Shown: positions 8,278 through 16,372 of the stretch, in pieces
Layout: every line of letters starts with the position of its first letter
How positions within the stretch are numbered: position 1 is the stretch's first letter
Notes under the pieces: generated by a model
The model's input: only the letters and a program-made list of their open reading frames with translations
The model's database searches: none
What the model was told of the DNA's origin: nothing
Source of the DNA: Drouetiella sp036703255
GTDB taxonomy: Bacteria; Cyanobacteriota; Cyanobacteriia; Elainellales; Elainellaceae
DNA length: 64,000 nucleotides
NCBI GenBank assembly: GCA_036703255.1
Contig: DATNPL010000047.1
Location: 1 to 64,000 of the forward strand
Direction of reading: 5' to 3'
Position numbers and translations under genes: made by a program

Positions 8278-9183
8278 TCACAGCATTGCCAAAAACTTGC
8301 GAATTAAGCCGATCGTCACGGCTGGAAGCTCCAGGTGCGGGGTGAGTCCCACATCCTCTAAAATTTCTAGCACCTTGATCGCCTTGGGGTTTAGCTCTGC
8401 CAACCGCTGCCCAATTTCGTAGCTGGTGAACTGACACTGTTTGCCCCACAGGATCGCCGTAGGGATGGTCAATCGCGGCAAATATTCTGCCAGATCAAAG
8501 CACAAGTCGCCTCGGACAAACGAAAGGGCGCTGTATTCGGCTTTGGGCTGCTGCGCCGAGGTGAGGTAGGCATCTACCATTTCTTGCGACACCCGGTTGG
8601 CGCGGGCAAACTGCCGCTTTTCTAAAAAGCTGCGAATGCCGCCGCTGGTTGCTAAGCCAGTGCTGTAAAGGATGCGATCGAGGACAGGTGTGCTGACCAA
8701 CTGAGCAAAAAAAGTGCGGCTATAGTCCTTCTCAAAATCGGATAGACCTGAAGGAGACGTCAAGATCAAAGATTTGAATAGCTTGGGATAGGCGATCGCC
8801 ACCCGCACCAGCATTGCAGCCGTTAGGGAAGAGGCCACCACAGTGGCGGGCTGAGGACACACCTGCTCCAGGAATTCTTTAATGGTCGTCAAGTAGTCTT
8901 CAACCTGGTAGCCGCGAGAGAGATGCTCCGATCGCCCCCATCCCAACAGGTCAGGCGCAAGCACATGATAGTCGATCGCAAATGCCGGATACACTTTTGA
9001 CCATTCATAGGCGGAAGAGCCACCCCCAAAGCCATGAAGAAAGACCAGGGGCGGACGTAAATCAGGGCCATCTAAAGGCTGGGACTTCCCTTCTTGCCAA
9101 AAGGCTGAGTCAGCGCTGTAGTAGATGAGCGTGCCCAAGCTGGTATTGAGCGCCTGTTGACTAAAACCAGGGGGCTGAATCAT
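8278..9183 (-). CDS. Alpha/beta-fold hydrolase with altered active-site motifs
   Basis: A 301-residue alpha/beta hydrolase. The oxyanion motif FLHGFGGGSSAYEW, the LLGWGRSEHL segment and the C-terminal His in VGLTPHLELP are as expected. The nucleophile elbow, usually G-x-S-x-G, reads VVASSLTAAM, so both flanking glycines are lost. The place of the catalytic acid (LWG-x-x-D) reads ILWGKQCQFT, with no Asp. It may use a different acid or have lost hydrolase activity. The gene is convergent with the rarA fusion, 7 bases apart. Related cyanobacterial proteins are annotated only as alpha/beta hydrolases; substrate unknown. Confidence 0.85.
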   Translation of the reverse strand: MIQPPGFSQQALNTSLGTLIYYSADSAFWQEGKSQPLDGPDLRPPLVFLHGFGGGSSAYEWSKVYPAFAIDYHVLAPDLLGWGRSEHLSRGYQVEDYLTTIKEFLEQVCPQPATVVASSLTAAMLVRVAIAYPKLFKSLILTSPSGLSDFEKDYSRTFFAQLVSTPVLDRILYSTGLATSGGIRSFLEKRQFARANRVSQEMVDAYLTSAQQPKAEYSALSFVRGDLCFDLAEYLPRLTIPTAILWGKQCQFTSYEIGQRLAELNPKAIKVLEILEDVGLTPHLELPAVTIGLIRKFLAML

Positions 9184-10048
9184 ACAGAAAATTACCTTAC
9201 CGCAGAAATGTAATGTGACGAATCAAGGGGTGATGGTTGGAACCTGCGATTTACGTTTTGTGCAATTTACTTTTTGCCAAGTAGATTTTTGCAAAGTAGA
9301 TAGCCAATTCGCAACATCACCCAATCCAGGAACTGTGCTAGATTCTGTTGCAGATGGTGTGAATGCAGAGGGTGTGAAAGGAGTTATATCTCAAGTCCGC
9401 TATTCCTTCGACAAACTGCTTCCTGACACAGATAGGTTATACCGTAGGTTCGGTATCCGCCCCAAAGCGGTGTTTTATACCAAAACTATAAACGATCGCA
9501 GCCCAGCGATCGAAGTTCAAAAGTTCTGACTCATCGGCGTAACATTACGAACTGTGCAACTTGAGCGCAGGCAGTGAGCCAATCAGTCATAATTTCATCT
9601 ATAAGTGCATCGAGTGCATCGCCTCGATCTGGGTCAGGTTGATTCAGGCGAATCGCGTTTTTTTGAGGGCTAGTGCGGCCAGAGATGACGACAAAATCAG
9701 CAGCGTTAGGTTCGGTTGATAGCCCACAGCGTTCTGCAAAAAGCGATTGTTAGAAGATCGTTAGAAACTTGTTAGAAGATCGCTAAACCAATAGCGCTTG
9801 GGTTGCATTGCCATAGGCCGGATTCTAATCAGAACTGGCGATCGAATTAAGCACACATGAAATTTTGACCAAACCTGTTGAGCTGTCTGCTGCTTGAGAG
9901 GGGTAACTGAAAGATTATGCAGTTGAATCTGGTGATCCAGATGAGCTGGTACCGCATAATGACTTCTCTCAGTTAAACCTTTACCAAAGAAAAAACTTTC
10001 GGTGAGCAGGCTCTGTCCTGGATTGCAGGACAGCAACTGGGCTTTTCT
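9184..10048. other. Gene-poor stretch with decayed coding sequence
   Basis: This 865-base stretch has no convincing intact gene. An open frame at 9215-9529 (plus) has no recognisable domain. A coding-looking remnant lies at 9531-9749 (minus). A 14-base direct repeat, TTGTTAGAAGATCG, occurs at 9747-9760 and 9769-9782. The area looks like an eroded insertion region. Confidence 0.45.
9531..9749 (-). pseudogene. Possible gene remnant without a start codon
   Basis: A 72-residue open frame on the minus strand reads QSLFAERCGLSTEPNAADF and continues to a WLTACAQVAQFVMLRR end. The composition resembles true protein, but the frame opens directly after a stop codon and has no usable start; the only ATG would leave 17 residues. 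I read it as the 3' end of a decayed gene. The family is not recognised. Confidence 0.35.
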
Positions 10049-10684
10049 ATGACGATGGACACTGTTGAGGGAGCTATGGCTGAATCACTAAGCTTATGGG
10101 TTGAGCAAACTCTGCCATTTAAACAAATCAATCCCTGGATTGATCTAGCAGAAGCAGTTGACTTGGCAGGAGGTACGCCTTCTGGATCGTCCCAAGTCCA
10201 AGGTCGGGATCGAGGGGTGACTTGCAATGCAACTTGCATTCGACTCGATATGGAAAATCTGAACTGCTTTGAATCGGTTGAGCGTCAGTTTGAAGCTTGG
10301 GGCGTTGTGTTTGCCAATGCGATCGCGCTACGTCCTTCTAATCCCAGCTATCCGGCTTACTCAGGCAGCATGGTGCTGATGAGCGCTCCCAAAAATGGCT
10401 ACCTGGAGATCACGTTTTTGCGCCCTGCTAGCTTTGTCAGCGGATTTATTACTAGCTCGCGTCGGGCAGTGCTGACGGCGTTTGATGCAGACAATCAGGC
10501 GATCGCATCGACGGAAACCGCTGGAGCCAATCTGTTGAAAGACACAGCAGATTTAGAGTCGCGCCATGCTCCCAATGCCCAACTGATCTTGAGAGCCGCC
10601 AATATCCATCGGGTGACGCTCCATGCCTTTGATGGTCAGCTCACTTTGGATGATTTTTGCTTTTGCCTAGAGGGTGGAAATTAG
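10049..10684 (+). CDS. Hypothetical protein with a beta-sandwich-like C-terminal half
   Basis: Unrecognised 211-residue protein. The second half alternates short strands (ITFLRPASFVSGF, AVLTAFDADNQAIAST, IHRVTLHAFDGQLTLDDFCF) in the manner of the carbohydrate-binding or adhesion-type beta sandwiches found in many cyanobacterial surface proteins. No signal peptide is visible with this start. Alternative starts are M3 (MDTVEGAM) and M10 (MAESLSL). Five cysteines are spread through the sequence. No operon partner. A MITE-like repeat begins about 70 bases after its stop. Domain reading is inference. Confidence 0.6.
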   Translation: MTMDTVEGAMAESLSLWVEQTLPFKQINPWIDLAEAVDLAGGTPSGSSQVQGRDRGVTCNATCIRLDMENLNCFESVERQFEAWGVVFANAIALRPSNPSYPAYSGSMVLMSAPKNGYLEITFLRPASFVSGFITSSRRAVLTAFDADNQAIASTETAGANLLKDTADLESRHAPNAQLILRAANIHRVTLHAFDGQLTLDDFCFCLEGGN

Positions 10685-10754
10685 CCTGTCTCCGGGGCGA
10701 GTTTTAGCATCACGGTGACGACACTACAGGTCATCTCAACCTGCCCCTATAAAG

Positions 10755-10917
10755 TATCAAAAGTTCTGCATTCGCCCCCCAACCCCCCAATTTTGGGGGA
10801 CTTTCATTCGCTTGCGTGTGCGAAGCATGTAGCCAATTTTTGTTCAAAGTCCCCCAGAATTGGGGGATTTAGGGGGCTGTCTGAGTAGCAATCGGCACTT
10901 CTTAAACATCCTCTAAG
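10755..10917. repeat. MITE-like inverted repeat element
   Basis: Arms near 10773-10807 and 10849-10882 are imperfect inverted copies built on CCCCCCAATTTTGGGGGACTT and AGTCCCCCAGAATTGGGGGA. The right boundary, read on the minus strand, is TTAGAGGATGTTT. The same boundary word starts a similar repeat at 63928, which also runs into a C-rich CCCCCT block. Two copies with a shared edge support a dispersed miniature element. No coding capacity. Confidence 0.6.
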
Positions 10918-10960
10918 ATCATTTGGAATATGGGTAGATCTCGCCAACCTTAAGGGCTTT

Positions 10961-10998
10961 GGGTTACGCTACCCTTAACCCCCGCAAGAGCGTAGCCC
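10961..10998 (+). promoter_or_regulatory. Hairpin ending one base before the NACHT gene start
   Basis: GGGTTACGCT (10961-10970) and AGCGTAGCCC (10989-10998) can pair with one G-U/mismatch, the second arm ending right before the ATG at 11000. No Shine-Dalgarno sequence is visible. It could limit translation or be an edge of a dispersed repeat. Confidence 0.4.
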
Positions 10999-10999
10999 T

Positions 11000-13072
11000 A
11001 TGACCGGAATGGAGCCGTTTGTTGACCCGATCGCCGGAGGTTTGGTTGGCATTGTGGTCGATATTGCCAAAAAGGTGGGCGGCACGGTAGCCCAGTCTGT
11101 GAGCGATCGCCGTCAGGCTGCGGCGGCTCTGAAGCAATATGAGGAAAAATATCGATCGCGTTACGGCAGGCTAAAGCTGCTGGGGATGCAGCAAGCCGTT
11201 GAACTAGAGCAGATCTACACCTATGTCCGATTTCTAGATTCCCTCAGCATCCGACAGTTTGAATCTTTGGAGTCTCTAGAAGAAGTTTATCGAGAGCGCC
11301 AGCGGCGCAGATTTCAGACCCAGGAGTCTTCCAAGCTGGGAGGAGCAGTGGTCGCCAACGAGCAGCAGTACCTGATGGTGTTAGGCGCGCCCGGAGCCGG
11401 AAAATCTACCTACCTACGACGCGTTGGCTTGGCAGCACTGCAAGGAAAAACTGGGAATTACGGGCATGAGTGTATTCCCGTCTTTCTAGAGCTAAAGCGA
11501 TTTAATCAAACTCAGGTGGATTTGAAAAAGGCGATCGCTGAAGAATTCCAGCATTTTGGCTTTCCAGAATCGGGTCAGTTTGCTGCCAAAGCCTTAGAGC
11601 AAGGCAAGCTGCTGATTTTGCTGGATGGGCTAGACGAAGTGCCCAAGGCGACTCTAAATGCTGTCATGGAAGCGATTCAGAACTTCGTGACGCAATATGA
11701 CCAAAACCGCTTTATTGCCTCCTGCCGCTTAGCCGCCTATCGCTCTACCTTTACCAAATTCCGCGATATTGAGCTGGCCGATTTTGATGACGCACAGATC
11801 CAGCAGTTTATTCGCAACTGGTTTCAGTCAGATTTGGATAAACAGGCAAAAACGGCTGAGAAATGCTGGGAAATCTTGAACGAGGCAGGCAACAAAGCTG
11901 CCAAAGAGCTAGCCCACACGCCTCTACTGCTGACCTTCCTCTGCTTGGTCTATGACCGGACTCAGGGCTTCCCCAGTAAACGCGCTACCCTCTACCGCAA
12001 GGCGCTGGATATTTTGCTGGAGGAATGGGCAGCCGAGAAGCGGATTACGCCGGGTGAAGTTTATCAGGGCTTGAATACCGACTTGGAGAAGGTGCTGCTG
12101 TCGGAGATTGCCTATCAGGGGTTTGTCAACGATCAGCTCTTTTTCCGGCAGGAAGATCTGGTAGCGCAGATCAAGGCATTTCTTGCCGATACGGTAGATA
12201 AGCCGAAATATCTGGATGGTAAGGCGGTGCTGGACGCAATCGCCATTCAACAGGGCATTTTAGTGGAACGTGCCGAGGATGTCTTCTCATTTTCTCATCT
12301 GACGCTGCAAGAATATCTGGTGGCGCAATACATCGTTCAGGAAGACAAAATTCAGGAGCTAGCTGAGCAGCACTTGGCAGAGCAGCGCTGGCGAGAAGTA
12401 TTTTTTCTGGTGTCAGGTTCCATGCGGAATGCCGATCGGCTGCTGGAGGCAATGGAAAAGAATGCACAAAGCTATATCAATACACCAAAGTTAAAAGCGC
12501 TTTTAGATTGGGCAGATAAAGCAACAGAAGGTTCAAAGGGAGAGTATAAGCCTGCGGCTAAAAGGGTGGGGGCGATCGTGCTTGCCCGTGCCCTTGACCT
12601 CGATCTCGCTCTTGACCTCGACCTTGACCTCGCCCGCACCCTTGCCTGCGACCTTAACCTCGACCTTGACCTCGACCTCGTTCGTGCCCTCGACCGTGCC
12701 TTTGCTCGCACTATTACTCTCAACCTCCTCCTTACCCGTACCCTCGCCCTCGAATATCAAAAAATAAGAGTTTTGAAGTTGATGAACTTCAAAACTCTCA
12801 TAGCTCAGCTTGAGACATTGAAAGCTGAGGTTCCAGATCGTGATCAACCTTATTCAATTCATCGCACCTTTGCCGATCGCATTCTCCAACTCTGGTTTGA
12901 AGCCCTCAATCTTGATCCTGAACTGGTGGAGCTTTCTGAGGAAGAGATAACTGCCCTACAAAACTACCTCTATGCCAACGAACTCATGGTGCGCTGCAAA
13001 GAGGCTGCCGTGCGCGTGTCGGAAAAAACCTGGGCAGGGATTGAAGACCGGATGCTAAAACCCCCGCTTTAA
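11000..13072 (+). CDS. NACHT-domain NTPase (bacterial NLR-like) with Leu-Asp repeat tract
   Basis: A STAND-class NTPase of the NACHT family. Some bacterial members (bNACHT) are antiphage sensors; many cyanobacterial ones are unstudied. Of 690 residues, 1-125 are a helical N-terminal region without a recognised effector enzyme. The NACHT core has Walker A GAPGAGKST (129-137), Walker B LLILLDGLDE with Asp209, Asp212 and Glu213, and the terminal FSHLTLQEYLVAQYI motif near 430. Residues about 527-585 are a low-complexity run of Leu alternating with Asp, Arg and Ala. The C-terminus (LQNYLYANELMVRC, SEKTWAGIEDRML) matches a tail shared by cyanobacterial NACHT proteins as I recall them. Start may be M1 or M4. 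No partner gene adjacent. Confidence 0.88.
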   Translation: MTGMEPFVDPIAGGLVGIVVDIAKKVGGTVAQSVSDRRQAAAALKQYEEKYRSRYGRLKLLGMQQAVELEQIYTYVRFLDSLSIRQFESLESLEEVYRERQRRRFQTQESSKLGGAVVANEQQYLMVLGAPGAGKSTYLRRVGLAALQGKTGNYGHECIPVFLELKRFNQTQVDLKKAIAEEFQHFGFPESGQFAAKALEQGKLLILLDGLDEVPKATLNAVMEAIQNFVTQYDQNRFIASCRLAAYRSTFTKFRDIELADFDDAQIQQFIRNWFQSDLDKQAKTAEKCWEILNEAGNKAAKELAHTPLLLTFLCLVYDRTQGFPSKRATLYRKALDILLEEWAAEKRITPGEVYQGLNTDLEKVLLSEIAYQGFVNDQLFFRQEDLVAQIKAFLADTVDKPKYLDGKAVLDAIAIQQGILVERAEDVFSFSHLTLQEYLVAQYIVQEDKIQELAEQHLAEQRWREVFFLVSGSMRNADRLLEAMEKNAQSYINTPKLKALLDWADKATEGSKGEYKPAAKRVGAIVLARALDLDLALDLDLDLARTLACDLNLDLDLDLVRALDRAFARTITLNLLLTRTLALEYQKIRVLKLMNFKTLIAQLETLKAEVPDRDQPYSIHRTFADRILQLWFEALNLDPELVELSEEEITALQNYLYANELMVRCKEAAVRVSEKTWAGIEDRMLKPPL
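12579..12755 (+). repeat. Degenerate hexamer repeat coding for Leu-Asp/Arg/Ala tract
   Basis: Within the NACHT gene the DNA is made of variants of a GACCTC/GACCTT hexamer, giving alternating Leu-Asp pairs with Arg-Ala or Arg-Thr interruptions. The repeat leaves all minus-strand frames largely open, which explains spurious Arg-Ser-rich reading frames there. Such tracts change length easily by slippage. Confidence 0.8.
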
Positions 13073-13092
13073 GCCAGACCGATCGCCGCGAA

Positions 13093-13974
13093 TTACCGCA
13101 AAACAAACTGCTCGATCGCCGCTACTGCCCCATCTGCCTCTACATCTGGGGCAACCCAGTTTGCCTGCGCTTTTACGGCATCTGGCGCACCGCCCATCGC
13201 CACCCCTACCCCGGCATACTGAATCATCTCCAGATCGTTGAAATTATCTCCGATCGCCATCACATTCTCCGATCGCAATCCCAAGACGTTTTCCGCCAGA
13301 TACTGTACTGCATTGCCTTTGTTGGCATTGGGATGGGTGGCCTCAAAAAAAGTGGCAACCGACTTAGTAAAGTAAAGCTGCTCCGGACTGTAGAGTTGCC
13401 CTAGCGAAACCAACACCTGATCAATCAGTGCAGGTTGCTCACAGAGCGCCAATAGCTTTGTTGGCTCCCGTTCCGCCACTACATCTTGTAGACGGCCTGC
13501 CACGATCGGCTCAATGTTGCTGCGTTTGGCGTACTCAACTGAGTCAGGCGTGAGTTCTCGCACATAGAGGCGATCGTCAATATAGGCATGAACCGACAGC
13601 CGCTGCCGCAGATCAGGCTGGTCGAAGTAATCCAAGAGCTGCACCGCCAGATCTTTGGGAACCGTCAGATGACGCGAAATCACCTGATCGGCAGGATGCT
13701 TAATCAGCGCCCCCTGATAGCTCATCAACGGCAGCAATGAGCCTAGATCTTGATGAAACCGCAACGCCGATCGATACATGCGCCCTGTAGCGATCGCCAC
13801 CTGCACCCCCTTTGCCTGCACCGCCTGAATCGCCCGTTTCACTGTAGGCCGAATTTGATTGGATGATCCAACGATCGTGCCATCGAGATCGAGCACAAGC
13901 AGTCGAATGGGCGGAATCTCAGAAGGTGCCGCTGCCTCAAGCGAGGGGCTGGCTGGAACAGGAAGCTGCGTCAT
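13093..13974 (-). CDS. Cof-type HAD-IIB family sugar/nucleotide phosphatase
   Basis: A 293-residue HAD phosphatase of the Cof subfamily. Motif I is LVLDLDGTIVGSS with the nucleophile Asp and the acid Asp two residues on; motif II lies at VAIATGRM; motif III Lys in ANKGNAVQYL; motif IV GDNFNDLEMI followed by VGVAMGGAPDAVKAQANWV, diagnostic of Cof. The cap is the alpha-beta C2 type. I start at ATG 13974 (MTQLPVPAS). The frame continues upstream to 14079, but those residues are not family-like. Substrate cannot be told; relatives hydrolyse sugar phosphates or flavin nucleotides. Convergent with the NACHT gene. Confidence 0.88.
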   Translation of the reverse strand: MTQLPVPASPSLEAAAPSEIPPIRLLVLDLDGTIVGSSNQIRPTVKRAIQAVQAKGVQVAIATGRMYRSALRFHQDLGSLLPLMSYQGALIKHPADQVISRHLTVPKDLAVQLLDYFDQPDLRQRLSVHAYIDDRLYVRELTPDSVEYAKRSNIEPIVAGRLQDVVAEREPTKLLALCEQPALIDQVLVSLGQLYSPEQLYFTKSVATFFEATHPNANKGNAVQYLAENVLGLRSENVMAIGDNFNDLEMIQYAGVGVAMGGAPDAVKAQANWVAPDVEADGAVAAIEQFVLR

Positions 13975-14157
13975 AGTGTTAAGTCCGGTAGGCGGTAGGC
14001 GGTCATAGCCTATTCTCGCCAAAAATGTCCCAAACCGAGAATTGTGGTTAGCGAGGCGGCAGAACTGCTTTTGCCACAAAAATTCTCGAAGTTAATTTGT
14101 TTGCAATCCTAAGTAAGTTAGATTACCTAGAGAACGCATTATGGATTACGACAGCGC

Positions 14158-14979
14158 ATGATTTGGCCTTTTAAGCCTCGGTTTCGCAAACAGATAGCCC
14201 GGATTGAAGTCACAGGAGCGATCGCTGGCTCTACCCGCAAGCAGGTGCTAGAAGCCCTCAAAACGATAGAAGAGAGAAAATTTCCGGTGCTGCTGCTGCG
14301 AATTGACAGCCCTGGCGGCACCGTGGGCGACTCCCAGGAAATCTACAGCGCTCTGAAGCGGCTGCGCGAAAAAATCAAGATCGTCGCCAGCTACGGCAAT
14401 ATTTCCGCTTCAGGCGGGGTTTACATTGGCATGGGAGCCACCCACATCATGGCCAATCCCGGCACCATTACAGGCAGCATCGGCGTCATTTTGCGGGGCA
14501 ATAATATAGAGCAGCTGCTCGACAAAATCGGCGTTTCATTTAAGGTGATCAAATCCGGCCCTTACAAAGATATTTTGGCCTTCGATCGCCAGATGACTGA
14601 ACCGGAGCAAACGATCTTGCAAGACCTGATCGACAGCAGCTATGAGCAATTTGTCCAAGCCGTAGCCGAGGGCAGAAACCTAACCGTAGAAACGGTCAAA
14701 AGCTTTGCCGATGGCCGCATCTTTACGGGACAGCAGGCGATGGAGCTGGGCATGGTCGATCGCCTGGGCACTGAAGACGAGGCGCGACGGTGGGCGGCTG
14801 AGCTGGCAGGACTTGATCCCGAAAAAGCCCAGTGCTGCACCCTGGGCGAAAAGAAAGGCGGCTGGACTCGATTTTTGCCCGGACGCGGACAGATTAGCTC
14901 AAAAATTGGCACCGGAACAGACTGGCTAGAGTTTGAATTGTCAACCAATGGGCTACCGTTGTGGATGTATCGCCCCTGA
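14158..14979 (+). CDS. sppA: Signal peptide peptidase SppA, short form
   Basis: Serine protease of the S49 family that cleaves residual signal peptides, or a photosynthesis-linked relative. The 273-residue product is the short, single-domain form. It has LLRIDSPGGTVGDSQEI, the catalytic Ser in SASGGVYIGMGA, ITGSIGVI, and the catalytic Lys in KSGPYKDI. SppA of this size normally has an N-terminal membrane anchor; here the N-terminus is MIWPFKPRFRKQI with no hydrophobic helix, so it may be peripheral. It precedes aroH by 110 bases on the same strand. Confidence 0.92.
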   Translation: MIWPFKPRFRKQIARIEVTGAIAGSTRKQVLEALKTIEERKFPVLLLRIDSPGGTVGDSQEIYSALKRLREKIKIVASYGNISASGGVYIGMGATHIMANPGTITGSIGVILRGNNIEQLLDKIGVSFKVIKSGPYKDILAFDRQMTEPEQTILQDLIDSSYEQFVQAVAEGRNLTVETVKSFADGRIFTGQQAMELGMVDRLGTEDEARRWAAELAGLDPEKAQCCTLGEKKGGWTRFLPGRGQISSKIGTGTDWLEFELSTNGLPLWMYRP

Positions 14980-15090
14980 TCTTGACTCCCCTATCAGCCG
15001 TGATAGCGCCCCTTTGATAGCAGGTCTAGGCGCGAGAGTGGGTAAGATGCAGATGGGCATTCTCTAAAAAAATCTCTGGAGGACTTGAAC

Positions 15091-15477
15091 GTGGGCTGGA
15101 AAGTGCGGGCAATTCGTGGGGCAACAACGGCCTCAGACAATACAGTAGAGGCCATTCGAGAAGCCGTTACCGAGCTGTTGAATGAGCTGGAAGAACGCAA
15201 TCCGATTGATCCCGACGATATTGTTAGCGTCACTTTCTCTGCCACCCGCGATTTAGATGCCGTTTATCCTGCTGCGATCGCCCGCGAAAGAACCCACTGG
15301 CAAAACGTTGCCCTTCTGGATGTACAGCAGATGTATGTAGAAGGAAGCCTAGAGCGCTGCATCCGCTGCCTCATCCATATCAATATGCCTGAACCTGCCA
15401 CGCGCATTCATCACTCCTACCTGCGTCAAGCCAAGCACCTTCGCCCCGATTGGAGCATGGTAGGCATAAGGGATTAG
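15091..15477 (+). CDS. aroH: Chorismate mutase, AroH class
   Basis: Converts chorismate to prephenate in phenylalanine and tyrosine synthesis. The 128-residue product fits the monofunctional AroH trimer family. It starts GWKVRAIRGATTA with the conserved Arg, has NPIDPDDIVSVTFSATRDLDAVYPA, and ALLDVQQMYVEGSLERCIRCL with the Glu and Arg of the active site. I choose GTG at 15091, which has a GGAGG-like sequence 8-9 bases upstream; a TTG at 15085 is too close to that site. A strong terminator follows at 15668. Confidence 0.93.
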   Translation: MGWKVRAIRGATTASDNTVEAIREAVTELLNELEERNPIDPDDIVSVTFSATRDLDAVYPAAIARERTHWQNVALLDVQQMYVEGSLERCIRCLIHINMPEPATRIHHSYLRQAKHLRPDWSMVGIRD

Positions 15478-15534
15478 TTTTAAAAAGCTGTCTGCTCTGA
15501 TATGGCACTACGCAATGCAATTAAGTTAGGACAG

Positions 15535-15579
15535 GTTATTTTTTGGAAGCCTCGCGTAGCGAGGCTTCCAAAAAATAAC
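15535..15579. repeat. Perfect 21-bp hairpin
   Basis: The arms at 15535-15555 and 15559-15579 are perfect complements with a GTA loop; the stem runs from an AT-rich outer part through GGAAG to a CCTCGC core. It lies between aroH and its terminator. It belongs to the GC-core hairpin family described in the findings. Confidence 0.8.
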
Positions 15580-15667
15580 TCATTTAGATCTAAGCGCGTA
15601 GCGCTATGACAGCCGTGGCGGAGTCGCGCCACAATTCTTGTAAAAGGTCTACTCAATCAAAATTCCT

Positions 15668-15710
15668 ATGAAAAAACGGCTGGAGACAACCCCTCCAGCC
15701 GTTTTTTCAT
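15668..15710. terminator. Bidirectional intrinsic terminator
   Basis: Perfect 18-bp arms ATGAAAAAACGGCTGGAG (15668-15685) and its complement (15693-15710) give a GC stem flanked by A-run and T-run on both strands. It can stop transcription of aroH from the left and of the ebsA-like gene from the right. Confidence 0.85.
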
Positions 15711-15732
15711 AGCTATAGTCACAAGTGCCAAG

Positions 15733-15771
15733 ACATTTTTGTGGGCGTGCGCCGCGCGCCCACAAAAATGT
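15733..15771. repeat. Hairpin with GC-rich core
   Basis: ACATTTTTGTGGGCG (15733-15747) pairs with CGCCCACAAAAATGT (15757-15771). Outer sequence resembles the hairpin at 2525-2575. It lies 55 bases after the stop of the ebsA-like gene, on its downstream side. Confidence 0.75.
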
Positions 15772-15825
15772 TCTAAGAGGTAAGGTCGAAGCAAGGGCTG
15801 AGCAGATGCGCTGTTTTGCCTAAGC

Positions 15826-16206
15826 TTAATCGTCTAAGCGCAGCAGTTTGCGATAGAAGCCCTGAGAAAAATCGGCCATCCGGGTGCCTTTGAACGTAAA
15901 CAGCACCTCAATCAAAAAATCTACAAATTCAAAGTTTGGCAGCATCAGCTCGTAGCTTAAATCAGCGCTGCCATCAAATTGCAGTCGGCAGCGAGTCAGC
16001 TCAGAGGGCAAAGTCGAAACATTCCAACTGGCCACAAAAGGAATACTTTCGCCGCCCTCAATTTTACGCAGCCCCTCTAGATTTCCCGTTTGGTACAGGC
16101 TAATGGCTAGAGGCAGTGCGCTTTTTTTGCGACCCTGATAGTAGGGGGCGTAAACGCCAACATCACGGGGGTTGGCAGGTTGCAGTTTCTCAAGAGACAT
16201 GCTCAA
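15826..16206 (-). CDS. ebsA: EbsA-like type IV pilus biogenesis protein
   Basis: A 126-residue cyanobacteria-specific protein. The sequence features LQPANPRDVGVYAPYYQGRK, RKIEGGESIPFVASWNVS, and the end FSQGFYRKLLRLDD, which I recall from EbsA, needed for pilus assembly and biofilm self-suppression in Synechococcus elongatus. No signal peptide or membrane segment, so a cytoplasmic partner of the assembly ATPase is plausible. It stands alone, divergent from the flavoprotein gene. The identification rests on memory of the family; a search would settle it. Confidence 0.62.
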   Translation of the reverse strand: MSMSLEKLQPANPRDVGVYAPYYQGRKKSALPLAISLYQTGNLEGLRKIEGGESIPFVASWNVSTLPSELTRCRLQFDGSADLSYELMLPNFEFVDFLIEVLFTFKGTRMADFSQGFYRKLLRLDD

Positions 16207-16372
16207 TTCTTCCTGAATCTTGGCGGATGATAGGAACTAACGACTAGGACTAGAGACTATGGCGTTAAACCCAGTATTCCCGAAGATGCCATCAGGATCG
16301 TCACGATCGCGTTTCAAATTTGTTGACTCCAGTGAGATGATACAGCAATCTTGTCGCGATCGTTATAGAAGT

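Noticed and set aside
9215..9529. 104-codon open frame on the plus strand
   Set aside because: Non-ATG start, no domain and no good ribosome site; lies in a decayed region. Cannot be excluded but not supported.
9761..10036. 91-codon open frame on the minus strand overlapping the upstream region of the hypothetical gene
   Set aside because: Residue composition looks random and the frame overlaps another minus-strand frame.
12579..12755. CRISPR-like array in the NACHT gene repeat
   Set aside because: Units are about six bases, without spacers, and stay in frame with the protein; it is coding low-complexity sequence.
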